This document shows positions 11,295-22,563 of a stretch of DNA of 64,000 nucleotides, in pieces; the first letter of the stretch is position 1; each line of letters begins with the position of its first letter. The notes under the pieces are model-generated. The model saw only the letters and a program-made list of their open reading frames with translations, was not told where the DNA came from and made no database searches. Origin of the DNA: Semisulcospira habei (Eukaryota > Mollusca > Gastropoda > Semisulcospiridae); assembly GCA_036245525.1 (NCBI GenBank), contig BTPG01000003.1, forward strand, positions 138,330,671 through 138,394,670, in the 5' to 3' direction. A program made the position numbers and the translations under genes.

Positions 11295-12885
11295 AGACAT
11301 CAGCAACAGGCATAGATCCTCATGAGCCCCCGCAACTGCAACTATTCTTCCTGCAGTTGGGTTGTGCTTAAGTTTTATAAGCACAGAACTGGTTAAAAAG
11401 CAAGGTATCATGAAGGTAACAGCACGTTCCACGGTAAGATGATGGTAAAGATGACAGAGGCGTTCCGCCTCACGCGCGTGCTGATTCTGATACAATATCT
11501 TCCAATGAACCACGCGCTCACGGTAATGATTACTGTACAGAGTAAAAAGTTAGAACTCAGTGTTAGGGGCACCTAATAAGGAATTACAGCTACGCATTTA
11601 AAAATAAAACTGACACGACAGCTTTGATCAGTTATATCTGCCGCCTTTTAAACATTTTTTAAAGGCGCTGTGTACCTCGGTACCCTTTTATTGTCCGGGC
11701 ACAGACAGAATCATCACGCAAAGTGCTAGAGGCATAGAACCTCGTGAGCCCCCGCTGTCGCGGGGGCTCACGAGGTTCTATGCCTCTTGCTTGCCTGCCT
11801 TTGTAGCCGTGTTTGTTGAACGGCTGGGCTTCTTATGCTTTGTATTCACGATGTTTTTGGTTGCGTTTGTAAACTGCGCGCCACTGTATTGTAAGCGCAC
11901 AAGCCCATTGAGCCGATGGCCGCGTGTTCACTGGGAAATGTTTATTGCTTCAAGTCATAAGTGAAAGAAGAGGTATAGATCTTCATGAGCCTCCGCACGT
12001 GCGGGGGTCGGTCATGATCTGTATGGCTGTCGCATTTGGGTATTGCTCGCTGCATTCCAGAAGTGCAAGGGGCACGAACATTTATTGAAATGTGCGCATA
12101 CCACTTTTAGATAAAAACTGGATGACAAGTTATTTTAGTTTAGGTGAAAAACAAGGAAATAGCCGTGACGACGGGAAGAAAATAAAATATATAAATTGAT
12201 TTTTGAGACAAAAATACAAAAGTGTTACTGGCCGACTAACACACACACACGCACGCACACACACACTAACACACACACGCACGCACGCACCTACGCACCC
12301 ACGCGAACACGCACACACCACACATTCCGGCGTTTGACTAATTGCTTGTTGGCAAGCGTAGGCCTGCAGCAACATTCGATGGTAGATACTTGAAAGTGAA
12401 TTAACTTAGAGCGGGCATACGTCGCGCCATGAAAACCCCACTGCCATTCCCTTAATCCCTCTCCTGCCAGCGATAACGAATTTCGCGTCCGAAACCACTG
12501 CACTATGACCTACATTAGCGTGAAAAACACACATGGAGCCAAACGTAGGCATAAATAACATAAGACTAACAAGAGACATGAATCCTCATCAGCCCTCCGC
12601 GACTGCGGGTGCTCATGGGGGTTTATGTCTCTTGCAGTTGGCTAGCGTTCGGCTTGCCCAGCAGCCAAGGGGTTAACACCATTCCTGACAGCGGTCGCAG
12701 GTTGTGTTATTGAAATCTTTGATAATTGAACGCCTAAGAACTCCAAGGCTACAAGGTGGTTTTCAGTAAAGAGGCATAGATCCTCATGAGCCACCCCCCC
12801 CAATTGCGGGGGCTCATGAGGATCTATGCCGCTTGAAGTTGGGTCGTGATCGTTTTTTTTTGTCTCGGCAGTGAAGGGGTTAAAG
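11295..12885. mobile_element. Cluster of family 2 TTAA hairpin elements
   Basis: Five pieces lie here: a left half (11300-11340); a near-perfect hairpin at 11728-11791 (arms AGAGGCATAGAACCTCGTGA); diverged hairpins at 11965-12035 and 12568-12630, the latter ending at TTAA 12673-12676; and one at 12768-12883 ending GGCAGTGAAGGGGTTAA. A (CA)n tract (about 12240-12315) lies between. No gene is seen in this stretch. Confidence 0.78.
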
Positions 12886-13194
12886 AGAATGACAGTTGGG
12901 GGTGGGGGTGGGGGGTGGGAGTGGGGGGTCACGGCGCGAATTGATTCGCACTCCTACACACTTGTGATGGCTTACAAAGTTACAATAATACCCTCATCAA
13001 ACTTTAATAGCTTTTGTGTTTGTAGAGCGTCTGTAGAGCAACGAGAATTCTTTTCAACGTTTGTGTAGCATTGCACCGTGTGATTTTTATAATTCGCTTT
13101 TGCAAACACAGAAACCAGCGAAAAAAGTGAGCGTACTGGCAATACCACTGTTGTTCTAACGGCCGGTTCGAGTCAAGACAAAATGAAAGAAAAA

Positions 13195-13800
13195 CGGATT
13201 GCCGAGAAAAAGTGAACATGATCCAACCGCAAGAGGCATAGGTCCCCATGAGCCCCCGCAGTTGCGGGGGCTCATGGGGATCTATGCCTCTTGCTGACAT
13301 GACGGGGCGGTCCGTGGCCCAGTGGTTAAGGCGCCTGCCACCAATGCCAAAGGTGCGAGGTTCGAAAACGGGTTCCGGCGTCGGACTTTTTTCCTCTGGT
13401 AAGTGTCACCGTTAATTCGGGCGGACCGTCGGGGGTTCTTTCTCCGGGTACTCCGGTTCTTCCACCCCCCACCCCCCACACTTTGGTACCGGTTTCAGGC
13501 CACTTTACAAATTTCAAATACAAGCGATCAAAAAATCTATGTAACTTTAGTAGCTGAACTGGCCCTTCGTCTGCCTTGTACTGTGTTTGTCTTAACTGGC
13601 GTAAATCGTGTCTGTTATGTGAGTGTGTGTGTTGGGTTTCAGTTCGCGGCGCTTTGAGTCGATTCGCCCAAAAATTGAGAAAAAGCGCCTATATAATAAC
13701 TGTATTATTATTTATTATTACATCACGCTGTAGCCATGTTCCTTGGACGACTTTTTCTTAAACGATTTCTGCGTCTGCGTCAATCGGCAGTCAAGTGTTA
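13195..13800. mobile_element. Family 2 TTAA hairpin element split by a SINE
   Basis: The left part (to about 13303) has the hairpin arms GCAAGAGGCATAGGTCCCCA and complement, ending CTTGCTGACATGAC. The right part resumes at about 13723 (ATCACGCTGTAGCCATGTTC) and ends near GGCAGTCAAGTGTTAATG. The two parts join into a normal copy. Confidence 0.75.
13304..13722 (+). mobile_element. tRNA-derived SINE
   Basis: The head resembles a tRNA: an A box in GTGGCCCAGTGGTTAAGG and a B box GGTTCGAAAAC. The body includes TCTCCGGGTACTCCGGTTCT, a motif I associate with molluscan SINEs. The 3' part has GCGCTTTGAG and AGCGCCTATATAATAA, ending in a TTA-rich tail. The insertion splits a family 2 element. Confidence 0.78.
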
Positions 13801-16800
13801 ATGCCAGGGGAAAAAAGAAAAACCCACCCACCACCATCCAACAACAACGTTAGGCTATTGAGGATCTATGTATCTTGATGGCTCCATTCATGATATTTAA
13901 ATCTGCGTTCCTCATGCAAGAACGGCCATCAGGAGAAGATAAGATCCATTAAATGAAAACTGAAGGCAGAGGCACCACATGCCAAATGTGACATAGACCA
14001 GAATCTGGTTTAATGAAACCACATCATTGAGTTTGGACTTTTGCAATTGGAAAACTGAGAAAATCATAAAACAATTTGAAATTTTGCCAAAAGAATCGCT
14101 TTGCTTGCAGTTTTATAGGCATATTTGCACGTTTTGCGTCGCAACACACTGTTTACCTGCACTGTGGGCTATGTTTTGTGTGTTTGTTCATTTATTTTTT
14201 GTCTTACAGGTAGTCATGAGTCTGACCTTCAACCTCGAGCTGTGACCTTTGACCTTGACCTTGAAAGGGGTGTGGTTTGGGGCATTCAGTTTGCTAAATG
14301 CATGCAAAAAATGCACTCATTCAGTTATTGAAGTTGTAGTGGGGGGTGGGGTGGGGTGGATGGTGGGGGTTGGGGGGGGGTGAGGTCAAAGGTTAAGATC
14401 AAAACTTCAATGAAACAGTGTCAGCAAGTTCATTTCATCAGCCAGCAGACCTCAGTGTGAAATCAGCCACCAAAAGAATTTGACATGCAGAAGTTATTTT
14501 GCATGATACAACATAGGCTGCATCTGAGGTGTCATTCTGCTATAACTGTCATGAGGGATGTCTCTGGTGTCTATTCTGAGCTAAACACAAGCACTTTTAC
14601 ACTGCGTAAAGCTCATTTGAGTGCGTTGTTATGGGAGCAGCAGCTGCGGCCACGTGTACAGACTTTTACAGGAGTGTTCACAGGTTTGACACACACATTC
14701 TTGCTGCATTTGCAACAAGAGTTGAGGTGTTTTGAGACTCTGACAAGTGTGTTCTATATAAAAATGAACTGTACATAACCATTTTTCTCTGCTAACTCCT
14801 AAATAAGCAATCCAGACACTTGTTTGGGTATGGGGTGTGTCCCGCTTAGCATAGTTTTGGCTGTTTTGTGTAGTCTTTTGGCTGGGGGATAGCTCAGTAG
14901 ACTTAATGTTTAAATTGCACACCTGTTTCATGACTCTTTTTGCCTGAGGAAAAGATTGCAAGCAGCATATAGAGCATGGCAGCTGGTTACAGGTCTCTTC
15001 CTGCTTGCTGTCACCAGACAACAAGGTCAATGAGGATGCCTGGGTATTGTCTTTTTGGCTGCCCTGAGATACACAAGGAAATGGCCTTGGGTATGAAAGC
15101 TCATTTTTCATCAATGTCAGTGTTATGGTAACCATATTTAGCTGTTTAGCCCACCGGGAGTCCGTTTGACTGTATTGCATGTGTATGTTAACTAGGAAAA
15201 GCAGAAAAAGTAGGGGGGTGGGTAGTGGAAAACATATGAAAAAAAACAACAACAACAAACTTTCATGTGCCTGTGCCTCAAATGCAACTTTTCTGAGAAT
15301 CAGATATATTACTTGATGTACCTGCCAATTTTGGAGGCATTCTGAACATATCTAGTTTATTTTTCATGGCCTCAGATATGCATGATCCAAAACATGAACA
15401 GCATAGTGAACGCCACAACGAGGCGCAAGACATAATGGACCATAACATACAGATGCAGCAACACTCAATGGTGTCACTTTGGGTTTTACTTAGCTTGTGT
15501 CTAAGGATTGCACTGATGGCAGATTGAATGGTGTTCAGGTGGGAGAGTTTCTCTGAAAGCACCATTTTTGGTAAAAAGGTGTCTGTACATCGCACACCAC
15601 TATTTGATGGTTTGATGTGACCAGCCGTATGGCATTTCACAAATCAGTCACGTTTTGTGTTCAGTTGTTGTCTGAGGTGTATTTCGGGCATGTTTAAGCC
15701 GTTATTGGCTAAGGGCTGCCTTCATCAGCGTGCTGACCCTTTTGTTTTTGTTGAGTAACCCTTTGTTAGGTTTTTATGGTACGGTTTGTTTTTGGTTCAT
15801 TCTGTACTATTGTTCAAGTAGTTGGTGTATTCTCGCTTCCGTCACTGCCGATTGGAAGGGTCAGTGGCGAGTAGAAGATACAGTGTCGCCAGTCGGGGCT
15901 CAACCACTGCTAGTGGAGCGTAGATGGCTTCTTGGTTGTAGTTTAGTTTTGTTTCCACCACTGCCAATTGGTAGGGCTAGTGGGGAGTAGAAGAGCTGCT
16001 CTGTCGTGGCGCTACCACTAGTAATAAGAGCTAGTGGAGACTGAGTGCGGTTGTTGCGTTTCGGTTCTTTTCACTTCCCGCAGTGCTGGTGGACGCTGCT
16101 CGAACATGGCCTGCCGGTTCAGTTTTGAAAGCTGGTGCCGTCAACTGTATTAGCCTGATGCGGGTTCGTCACGTGACTCCTCCTTTCTCTAGTTCGATTC
16201 GTGGCTGGCTGCAACCTGGGATGCGTCTTCTCGCTCTGAGCGCGCCGGCCGGCTTGGTCCAGAGGTGGCGTTGTGTGCAGCAAACCCGCCGTCTTTTTGT
16301 TGTGCCATCATAAGGATCCGTAGGTCTGTTTCCTTATGTGTAGGAAGGTAGTGGGGTTCACTCTGTTGTTGCTGTATTTCTCGCATTCGGTCAGCCTGTC
16401 AGGCAACGTTTTAGTCTCAATGGGCTCAAGTTCCTTTTTTATTTTATTTATTTTTTTCGGCGGGGATCCGTCTGCTCCTGCCGAGATTGGCACGATGTAT
16501 ATTTCCTTTTCCTTGCTTCCATTACTCTGGTCCGGTGGCCGGCGCTGTGCGTAGACTGTAGATGGCACTAACTTTGCGGGTTGATCTCGATGTTTGTGGT
16601 CGCGTGTTGCTGGGGAGGGTAGACTCGGATGTTTCAGTATGGTTCGCTTGTTGTTGGGGCGGGTAAACGATGTTTTAGTGTGGTTCGCTTGTTGCTGGGG
16701 CGGGTAGAGTCTGTTGTCTTCTTGAGATGCGCATTCTTGTCTTTATTTAAAGGAGACAACTTACACAGTTCTCTCCCCTACTAATGTTGTTTTTGTTTTG

Positions 16801-16850
16801 TTTTTTTTTCTTGTCAGGTTGTCAGTCTCTGATGGTATCAAAGGTAGAAT
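13801..16850. other. Stretch without an assignable gene
   Basis: No domain-bearing exon is recognised. The part at 14000-15650 is comparatively low in mobile elements and has two long minus-strand open frames (14629-15258 and 15278-15640) without family resemblance; it could be a long UTR. The part at 15830-16030 repeats CACTGCCRATTGGWAGGG and AGTAGAAG, and 16640-16710 repeats GGTTCGCTTGTTG plus TGGGGCGGGTA, which suggests a repetitive promoter- or LTR-like region. Confidence 0.45.
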
Positions 16851-17096
16851 TTAACCCTTTTCATCCTGATACACCCATTGCGCGTGAAAAAGGGCTATGA
16901 TAGTTCAAGGGTGGTGCTAGAATAGCTTGGCGCCTTTGGCACCAAGCTATTCTGGCACCACCCTTGAACTAAAACGGTTGATCTATCTCCTGATCTGTAA
17001 TGCAGTCTTCATAAAACAATAGGCATTAAAAAAAAATCACCCTCAGTCTGAAAGGGGTTACTTGCGTCCTCAGGCAGTGAAGAGTTAAACACAGCT
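16851..17096. mobile_element. Composite TTAA hairpin element
   Basis: It starts TTAACCCTTTTCATCC at 16851. It carries a family 1 hairpin (about 16895-16972, arms GATAGTTCAAGGGTGGTGCT) and then CTGAAAGGGGTTA near 17050, followed by a family 2-like end GGCAGTGAAGAGTTAA. A further diverged family 1 hairpin lies at 17215-17285. Confidence 0.65.
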
Positions 17097-17798
17097 ATAA
17101 TTATTGAATCGATATCAACAATATTCCAGATTGTTTTGCCATTTTCCCCCACCCTTATCAAAAACGAAACTGAATGCACAATTGATTCTAACTGGGGGAC
17201 AGCGCAAATATGAACGTTTACGGGTGATGCCTGAACAGCTTGGCGCCTCGAGGCGCCAAGCTATTCACGGGCACCACCCTTGCCAATGTACGGTCGTGCA
17301 TGTGGTTCTATCTGCTGTAGACTTCGAAGAATAGCTCTCAAATTTCGCTGTTAGTAACCAGTGAAAAACAAAGCACGTTGTTTTCAAAATTCAATACGTT
17401 TTATTGTCCGTAGTCAAAAAGCATGAAATTGTGTTTAGATGTGAGAGAAGCATTCCAGCCAAAATACGCACACATTTCTTAATGCATAATAAATAATGCT
17501 TAGATAAATAGTAACAAGAAAACATGGATTTTTTTTGCGTTGTCGTTTTACAAACATGTTTCGTTTGTTTGCTGGCTATTTTGAGGAACAACATACTTGT
17601 AAAAACATGCCCATTTTAGTCAGTTTTGTGTTCCTTGGCAATTTTCAGGAAAAGGACGCTTCGGCCTTTTCTGAAAACAATTATTTATTATTTCTCCCCC
17701 CCCCCCCCACCCCCTCCCGTGAAAATAGCCAAGAAACAAACAACTCACTGTAAAATACATTTTCGACAAGTACAGTCTAGGACAAGAGTACTTTCTCT

Positions 17799-18917
17799 TC
17801 AAAGTGCCACCTTGGGTCTTTTGCTCAGGTATGTCTTGAGGCGCGGGTGGGCCTCAACTTTCTGACGAAGTTTTTTCAGCTCCTCGGGGAAGGTGGCAGC
17901 CGCGTCCGGCTTTGCCACCAGCACGGAGTCTAGAACGTTGTATGTGTAAAGATCGGCCAGCGTGACCTGAAGACAAACAAAAGGAGTTGTTAGCAAAATG
18001 AGATTCAGGTTTCACGATCCATCTGCAAGAGGCATAGATCCTCATGAGCACTCGCGACTGCGGGGGCTCATGAAGATCTATGGCTTTTGCTGAGGCTAAT
18101 CTGTATCCATGTTTCTTGGACGTTTTTGATTTTTGGTCGCTGAATGAACGAAGATTTCAGAAACAAAAAAATACGTACAGTGGCAGGGAAGGGGTTAAAA
18201 CAACAACAGCAACAACAAGAAGAAGAGGGAAGGGTACCAGATCATAAATGGGGTAAGCGTTCATAAAGTAGTGTTATGCCAAGGGCAATCCACCCCCCCA
18301 AAAAAAAAAAAAAAAAAAAAAACCCAAAAAAACCCAAACAAAAAAAAAAACACACACAACTGTCTCTCTTTCTCTCTTTCTCAGTCTTTGCCTACCTCAC
18401 TCTGTGCAAATATCATGGGGAAACACTCAACGCTGAACGAACACGAACACGAAAACGAAAACAGACAGTTAGGTTAATTTACTACGGGGGATATTGTGAA
18501 TGCGACCGGGTGTGAACTTACGAGGTCCAGATCGGAACATTGGTCAGTCGTAGACTCCCTCATGGTTTAAGGATGCAGACCTACATAATTATGTTCAAGT
18601 CGGCGGCAGGAAATCAACGCCTTTTGTGAATGAAATAGACTGACTGACTGGGGGTCTACAAAGAGTCCTCAGTTAAGTGAATAAAAGGGACTGAATATCT
18701 AACAGCAAGAGGTATAAATTCTCATGCACATTTGTTAGGCACGAAACTTTGTGCCTGACGTCCCTCGGGGTCGCAATATCAAGGTTAAAGGGAAAGAACT
18801 GGGCATTACCGAGTTCCCGACGAAGTATCCAGAGTTGCCGTTCTCTTTCAGCATTCGGGCAAGGTAGGTGAAGTACTTGGGTATTTCCACCTCAAACAAC
18901 GCCTTTTTCATCTCAGG
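17799..18917 (-). CDS. Glutathione S-transferase, sigma-like, two terminal exons (partial)
   Basis: Exon 18810-18917 (36 codons) reads EMKKALFEVEIPKYFTYLAR and ends GNSGYFVGNS with donor TCG|GTAATG. Exon 17799-17966 starts VTLADLYTYNVLDSV with acceptor TTTGTCTTCAG and ends KTYLSKRPKVAL. The join is in frame and gives the conserved GNS-VTLAD helix of the all-alpha GST C-terminal domain. This domain binds the electrophilic substrate in cytosolic GSTs. The residues and exon split fit sigma/S-crystallin-like GSTs. The N-terminal thioredoxin-fold exons were not found, so start and completeness are unknown. A family 2 element lies in the intron. Confidence 0.75.
18010..18198. mobile_element. Family 2 TTAA hairpin element in the GST intron
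   Basis: Hairpin arms GCAAGAGGCATAGATCCTCA and a partly diverged complement, then TGTATCCATGTTTCTTGG, ending GGCAGGGAAGGGGTTAA (TTAA 18195-18198). Confidence 0.78.
18298..18355. repeat. A-rich homopolymer tract
   Basis: Runs of A interrupted by CCC. A CT-rich tract is present at 19256-19290. Confidence 0.95.
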
Positions 18918-19491
18918 CTGGAATATGAAAAACAAGTGAAGATCAGTCAAAAGTCACTGTGCCCCTTTTGGTGAACAGCGAGATTGTCATTGTTATGCAT
19001 TGAAAATCTCGCTTTGCAGTCAATAAAAACAACAACAGCAACAGCAACAACCATTAACAACAACCGGCCATACTACTGCATTTTGCAAGTGTTACGTACG
19101 GCAGTGAACCGTTAAGTCGAACATAACACGAACACTGCTCTTGTTCGCAAGTGGACGTGTACGAGTCAACAAAGACTGATATCGGACCTTTTTAGGTTGC
19201 TTACTAGACTGCCCCCTTCCCCTTCTTCCGGCCCCCTCCCAAGTTCGTTTGGCCCTCTCTTTCTCTCTCTCTCTCTCTCTCTCCCCTCCCCCTCTTCTTT
19301 ATGCTCGGCTGAGTAACCAAGAACGCGAATAACGCGGCTTAGCTTTATGAACTTTGAGGTATCCAGATAATTATATTTTTCAAAGCTGACCTATGTGCCT
19401 CAATAATAATTCTGTCATCTTCTAAACCTGAAAAACCTGCTTCGCACTCTAACTTTGCAAATGCTTTTGCGTTTAGCTGCTGAGAAAATTG

Positions 19492-19555
19492 AACATCGCT
19501 GCAAAAGGTATAGATCCTCATNNNNNNNNNNNNNNNNNNNNTCTTGTTGGCTCTA
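19492..19555. mobile_element. Family 2 hairpin containing a 20-N gap
   Basis: The left arm GCAAAAGGTATAGATCCTCA stops at 20 unresolved bases (19522-19541) and sequence resumes TCTTGTTGG. The unresolved part is where the palindrome centre and right arm should be, so the hairpin itself probably caused the gap. Confidence 0.7.
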
Positions 19556-19699
19556 TTAGTGTCTGAACATAGAAGAACGGTTGTCAGGCTTTCAGAATGC
19601 GATAGTTTCAGGAATATTATTCATTCACTATCCATTGCTAGCAAAGGGATTATGAGAGATGGATGACCTCCTCCGTCTGAGGATAAAAATGGGGCCTGT

Positions 19700-20125
19700 C
19701 TCTGTGGAAAAGAGGCACAGATTCTCATGCGCCATTGTGATTTTGTGACTCATGAGAATCTATACCTTTTGCGATTACAAGGGGGTGTAGGATGGACTGT
19801 TGGAAGGTCTGAGGCATGTTTACCATTGTACCCCCCCCCCACCCCCCTCCTAATCCTTTTGAGCTCAGTTTAAGGTCTTCTCTTACATCAAAACGAAATT
19901 AAAAATGCACTGCGGCGAAGCCAGTGCATGGCAGTGTTCACATATACCACGCAACACAAGTTAAGGACCGTTTGAACAAACACACATAACGTTAAAACCA
20001 TGCAACCAATAAGTCTGAAACTCACACCGAATGTATTTTTCAGAAATGCTCAGAGGGGCTCATGAAGATCTATGTCTCTTGCAGGATTGTGTTCAGCTTT
20101 CCTTGGCAGTCAAAGGGTATTAAGT
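19700..20125. mobile_element. Two diverged family 2 hairpin elements
   Basis: One hairpin at about 19708-19770 (AAAGAGGCACAGATTCTCAT and complement), and a right-half copy at about 20050-20115 (GGGGCTCATGAAGATCTATG). Between them are C-rich runs and unassigned sequence. Confidence 0.65.
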
Positions 20126-20155
20126 GATGATTGGTTTGTTTGATTGTTTTGACAG

Positions 20156-21198
20156 GCTGATCTGCTAACGCAGGTGTTACAAGAGGATCTTCCGCGATTT
20201 TTCACGTTTTACGAAAACTTTCAACGGATAAATCGTCGGAAATCCAGTGAATAATGTTTCCCTTACCGAGTTATGTGCACGGTTAATCCCCTTGTGCATG
20301 CAGCCACCGCCGGAAGTGCTGAATTAGCCCCCGTGTGCATGTTGTAAACAGCACATGGGGGTTAAGATCTTTATACACGAAGGGATTTTGTCATATTGCA
20401 AGGGAGTTTGCAAAGCCATCTCAATTGCGGCTTTTTACGTGAAAGCGTGCTGCATCTAATCAGCAGCGAAATGTCACAGTCATGTCAGGTGTCACAACAC
20501 ACTACACAGATTACAATTATGTCGAAAAATGATGCACACTACACAATTTCAAATCTTCAACTCAGTAGAGACTGCCGCATACAGATACGCGGCAAAACGC
20601 CGCGTATTGGTATATGGGACGTATCAAATGGTTATTTTGTTATGGTCATTTTGTTTTTTGATGTTATTGTTAGTGTTAGTGTTGATGATAACTGTGGTGT
20701 TGGTGCTGGTATTGTTGGTGGACTGGACTGCCACGGGTGATTGCGAAGCGTGTAGTGTCATATTTAATCGGCGCTTGTTTTAGATGTCAGGGCTGAGTGG
20801 ACAGGATGTACACAGCTGAACCTCACTATTACGCGCATCAGAATAGCGCGACGGTCAGGTTTCCAAGGTTTCCAGGTTTCCAAGGTTTTCAATAAACAAA
20901 AAGTCATCTGGCCGACTCAAGCCTTATGAAGCTGGAGTCGGCCAGTAAACGTATGCTTACCGTGTTTTTTCTTCACAAGCCTGTATAAGTCAAGCATTAC
21001 ATTAACGGCTCCGAAGTATGGCGATATAATGAAGCTGTCCTTGCGATGTTTGCACAGTTCTCCGTGGCAGATTTCTACATATACGACATGACTGTAAATC
21101 TGCTGTGGCTCAAGAAAGACGCTCTGGAGACCGACCCTCTCCTGCGAAAACTGCGTCTCATCGTGGTGAATCGGACCCCAATATCAAGACATATTTAG
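20156..21198 (+). pseudogene. GST-like terminal exons on the plus strand, probably decayed
   Basis: Exon-like segment 20156-20250 follows TTTTGACAG and encodes ADLLTQVLQEDLPRFFTFYE, matching the helix in the minus-strand GST exon, but it runs into a stop where GYFVGNS should be. Segment 21058-21198 follows TGTTTGCACAG and encodes FSVADFYIYDMTVNLLWL, ending in TAG. Both align with the two exons of the GST at 17799-18917 but on the opposite strand. No donor gives an in-frame join, so a decayed inverted paralogue is the best reading. Confidence 0.5.
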
Positions 21199-22563
21199 CC
21201 GTCATAAAGCAGACGGACGGAATACTGAATGGCGGTGTGTCGTATTTGTGTGTGTTTTTGTAATGTTTTCTTGCACAAAACTACGACAGAAACAGAATAA
21301 GATTCCAAGACTTTCGGCGACTATAGTATGGATGGAATACTCAGATTGAACGTAATTTTCCCCACGACTGCACGTTTTATTTCTCCACTCTGAGACATTT
21401 TGGAAACATTTTGTTGTTGACAAGGACGCTGCAGGCATAAAAAACCCATTACATTTGTAAAGATGCGCGTTTGACAAGTTTAAATCGTTTGTTGTAGGGT
21501 GGATTTTGTAAACCAAATGATCACAGACACACACAAACAGTGCATGACGAGCCATAATTATACTAAGACAAACTAAAGGACATCAGACCACTGCGAACAC
21601 ATACATTTAATTCTCCAAACATGTGTTGCAGAAATGCCGTGAACGCATGCTATTAAAGTGTTACATAATGCCAACTTTCGCCACAGATGATACGTATTTT
21701 AGTCCTAGTAAGGGTGTGTTTCCATATAGTGGAGCTACATCGACGCAAAAGCGGTGGCGACAGCAACACGAACCGAGGACATAAAAATAAAGAAGGAGTA
21801 TTTCCATAATATGCGCAACGAGGCTGCGGCGCGATTGCGGTGCGACAAAATTTTTATCGCCCCATAGACCGATTTAAAAGCAATTCAGCGCTATTTTGCT
21901 GTGAGGGTTGCATGGTTTTCAGTACGCGACAACAAAATTGCAACAATTCTAAGCAGCTTACACAGGGGCACTAAACACATAAAGGAATTTACCGCCTGCT
22001 GTTCAGCTATTGTCGTGTCGCCTATCGCGACGCTGTCGCGTAGCTATATGGAAACACCGCTTAACAGGTACAACCAGGAACACAGACAGACATTACCGCG
22101 TTAGACCACCGCGTTTTTGGGTGGAGAAAATGAAACGCACTCCACAACCTGAAAGTAAGCTTAAACTTTGACTGCCGGTAGCGTGTAAGGCCGACGTGAT
22201 TCCTATAGGAATCACCTCGATCTAACACGCTGCCGACAGTCAAAGTTTTTGTTAAAACCAAATTTGGTAGCCGTCTTATAAAACATCAAACTCACAAACC
22301 CAAATAATTGATACAAACGCTGGTAGATACAATATACATACCTATGTATTTTTGTTTGGGTTGGGCTGGCTGGAAACCTATCCGTTTGTCTGTCCAGCCA
22401 TGAGTAATTCCCTTTGGTATAAGTACAGTTTTTACCAGCGCTAACCTAAACTGTTTGGCTTGTGAGTGTTTACTGTACATCAACACTGTCATCATTTACT
22501 TCTTCACTGCAATTCATCTGCATCTATTATCGACATTTTAACGTGTGTGATTATTGGAATCGT
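21199..22563. other. Stretch without a gene
   Basis: I see no coding signal. A palindrome at about 22161-22255 has arms AACTTTGACTGCCGGTAGCG and complement and is bordered by TTAA. At 22395-22465 lies a repeat (GAGTAATTCCCTTTGGTAT) that recurs at 39785-39855. Confidence 0.55.

Noticed and set aside
13304..13380. tRNA gene (also 25780-25856 and 31640-31720)
   Set aside because: A and B boxes are present, but the acceptor stems do not close, a B box is imperfect in the first, and SINE bodies with shared tails follow. They are SINE heads.
14629..15640. Minus-strand open frames of 209 and 120 codons as genes
   Set aside because: No recognisable domain, unusual composition (runs of Leu, Phe, Cys, Ser and Gln), no supported splice structure. 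Left in the unassigned stretch.
20396..20783. Overlapping plus-strand frames of 114 and 84 codons
   Set aside because: They run over low-complexity GTTGGTGTTAG-type sequence, lack family resemblance, and lie between the two decayed GST-like exons.
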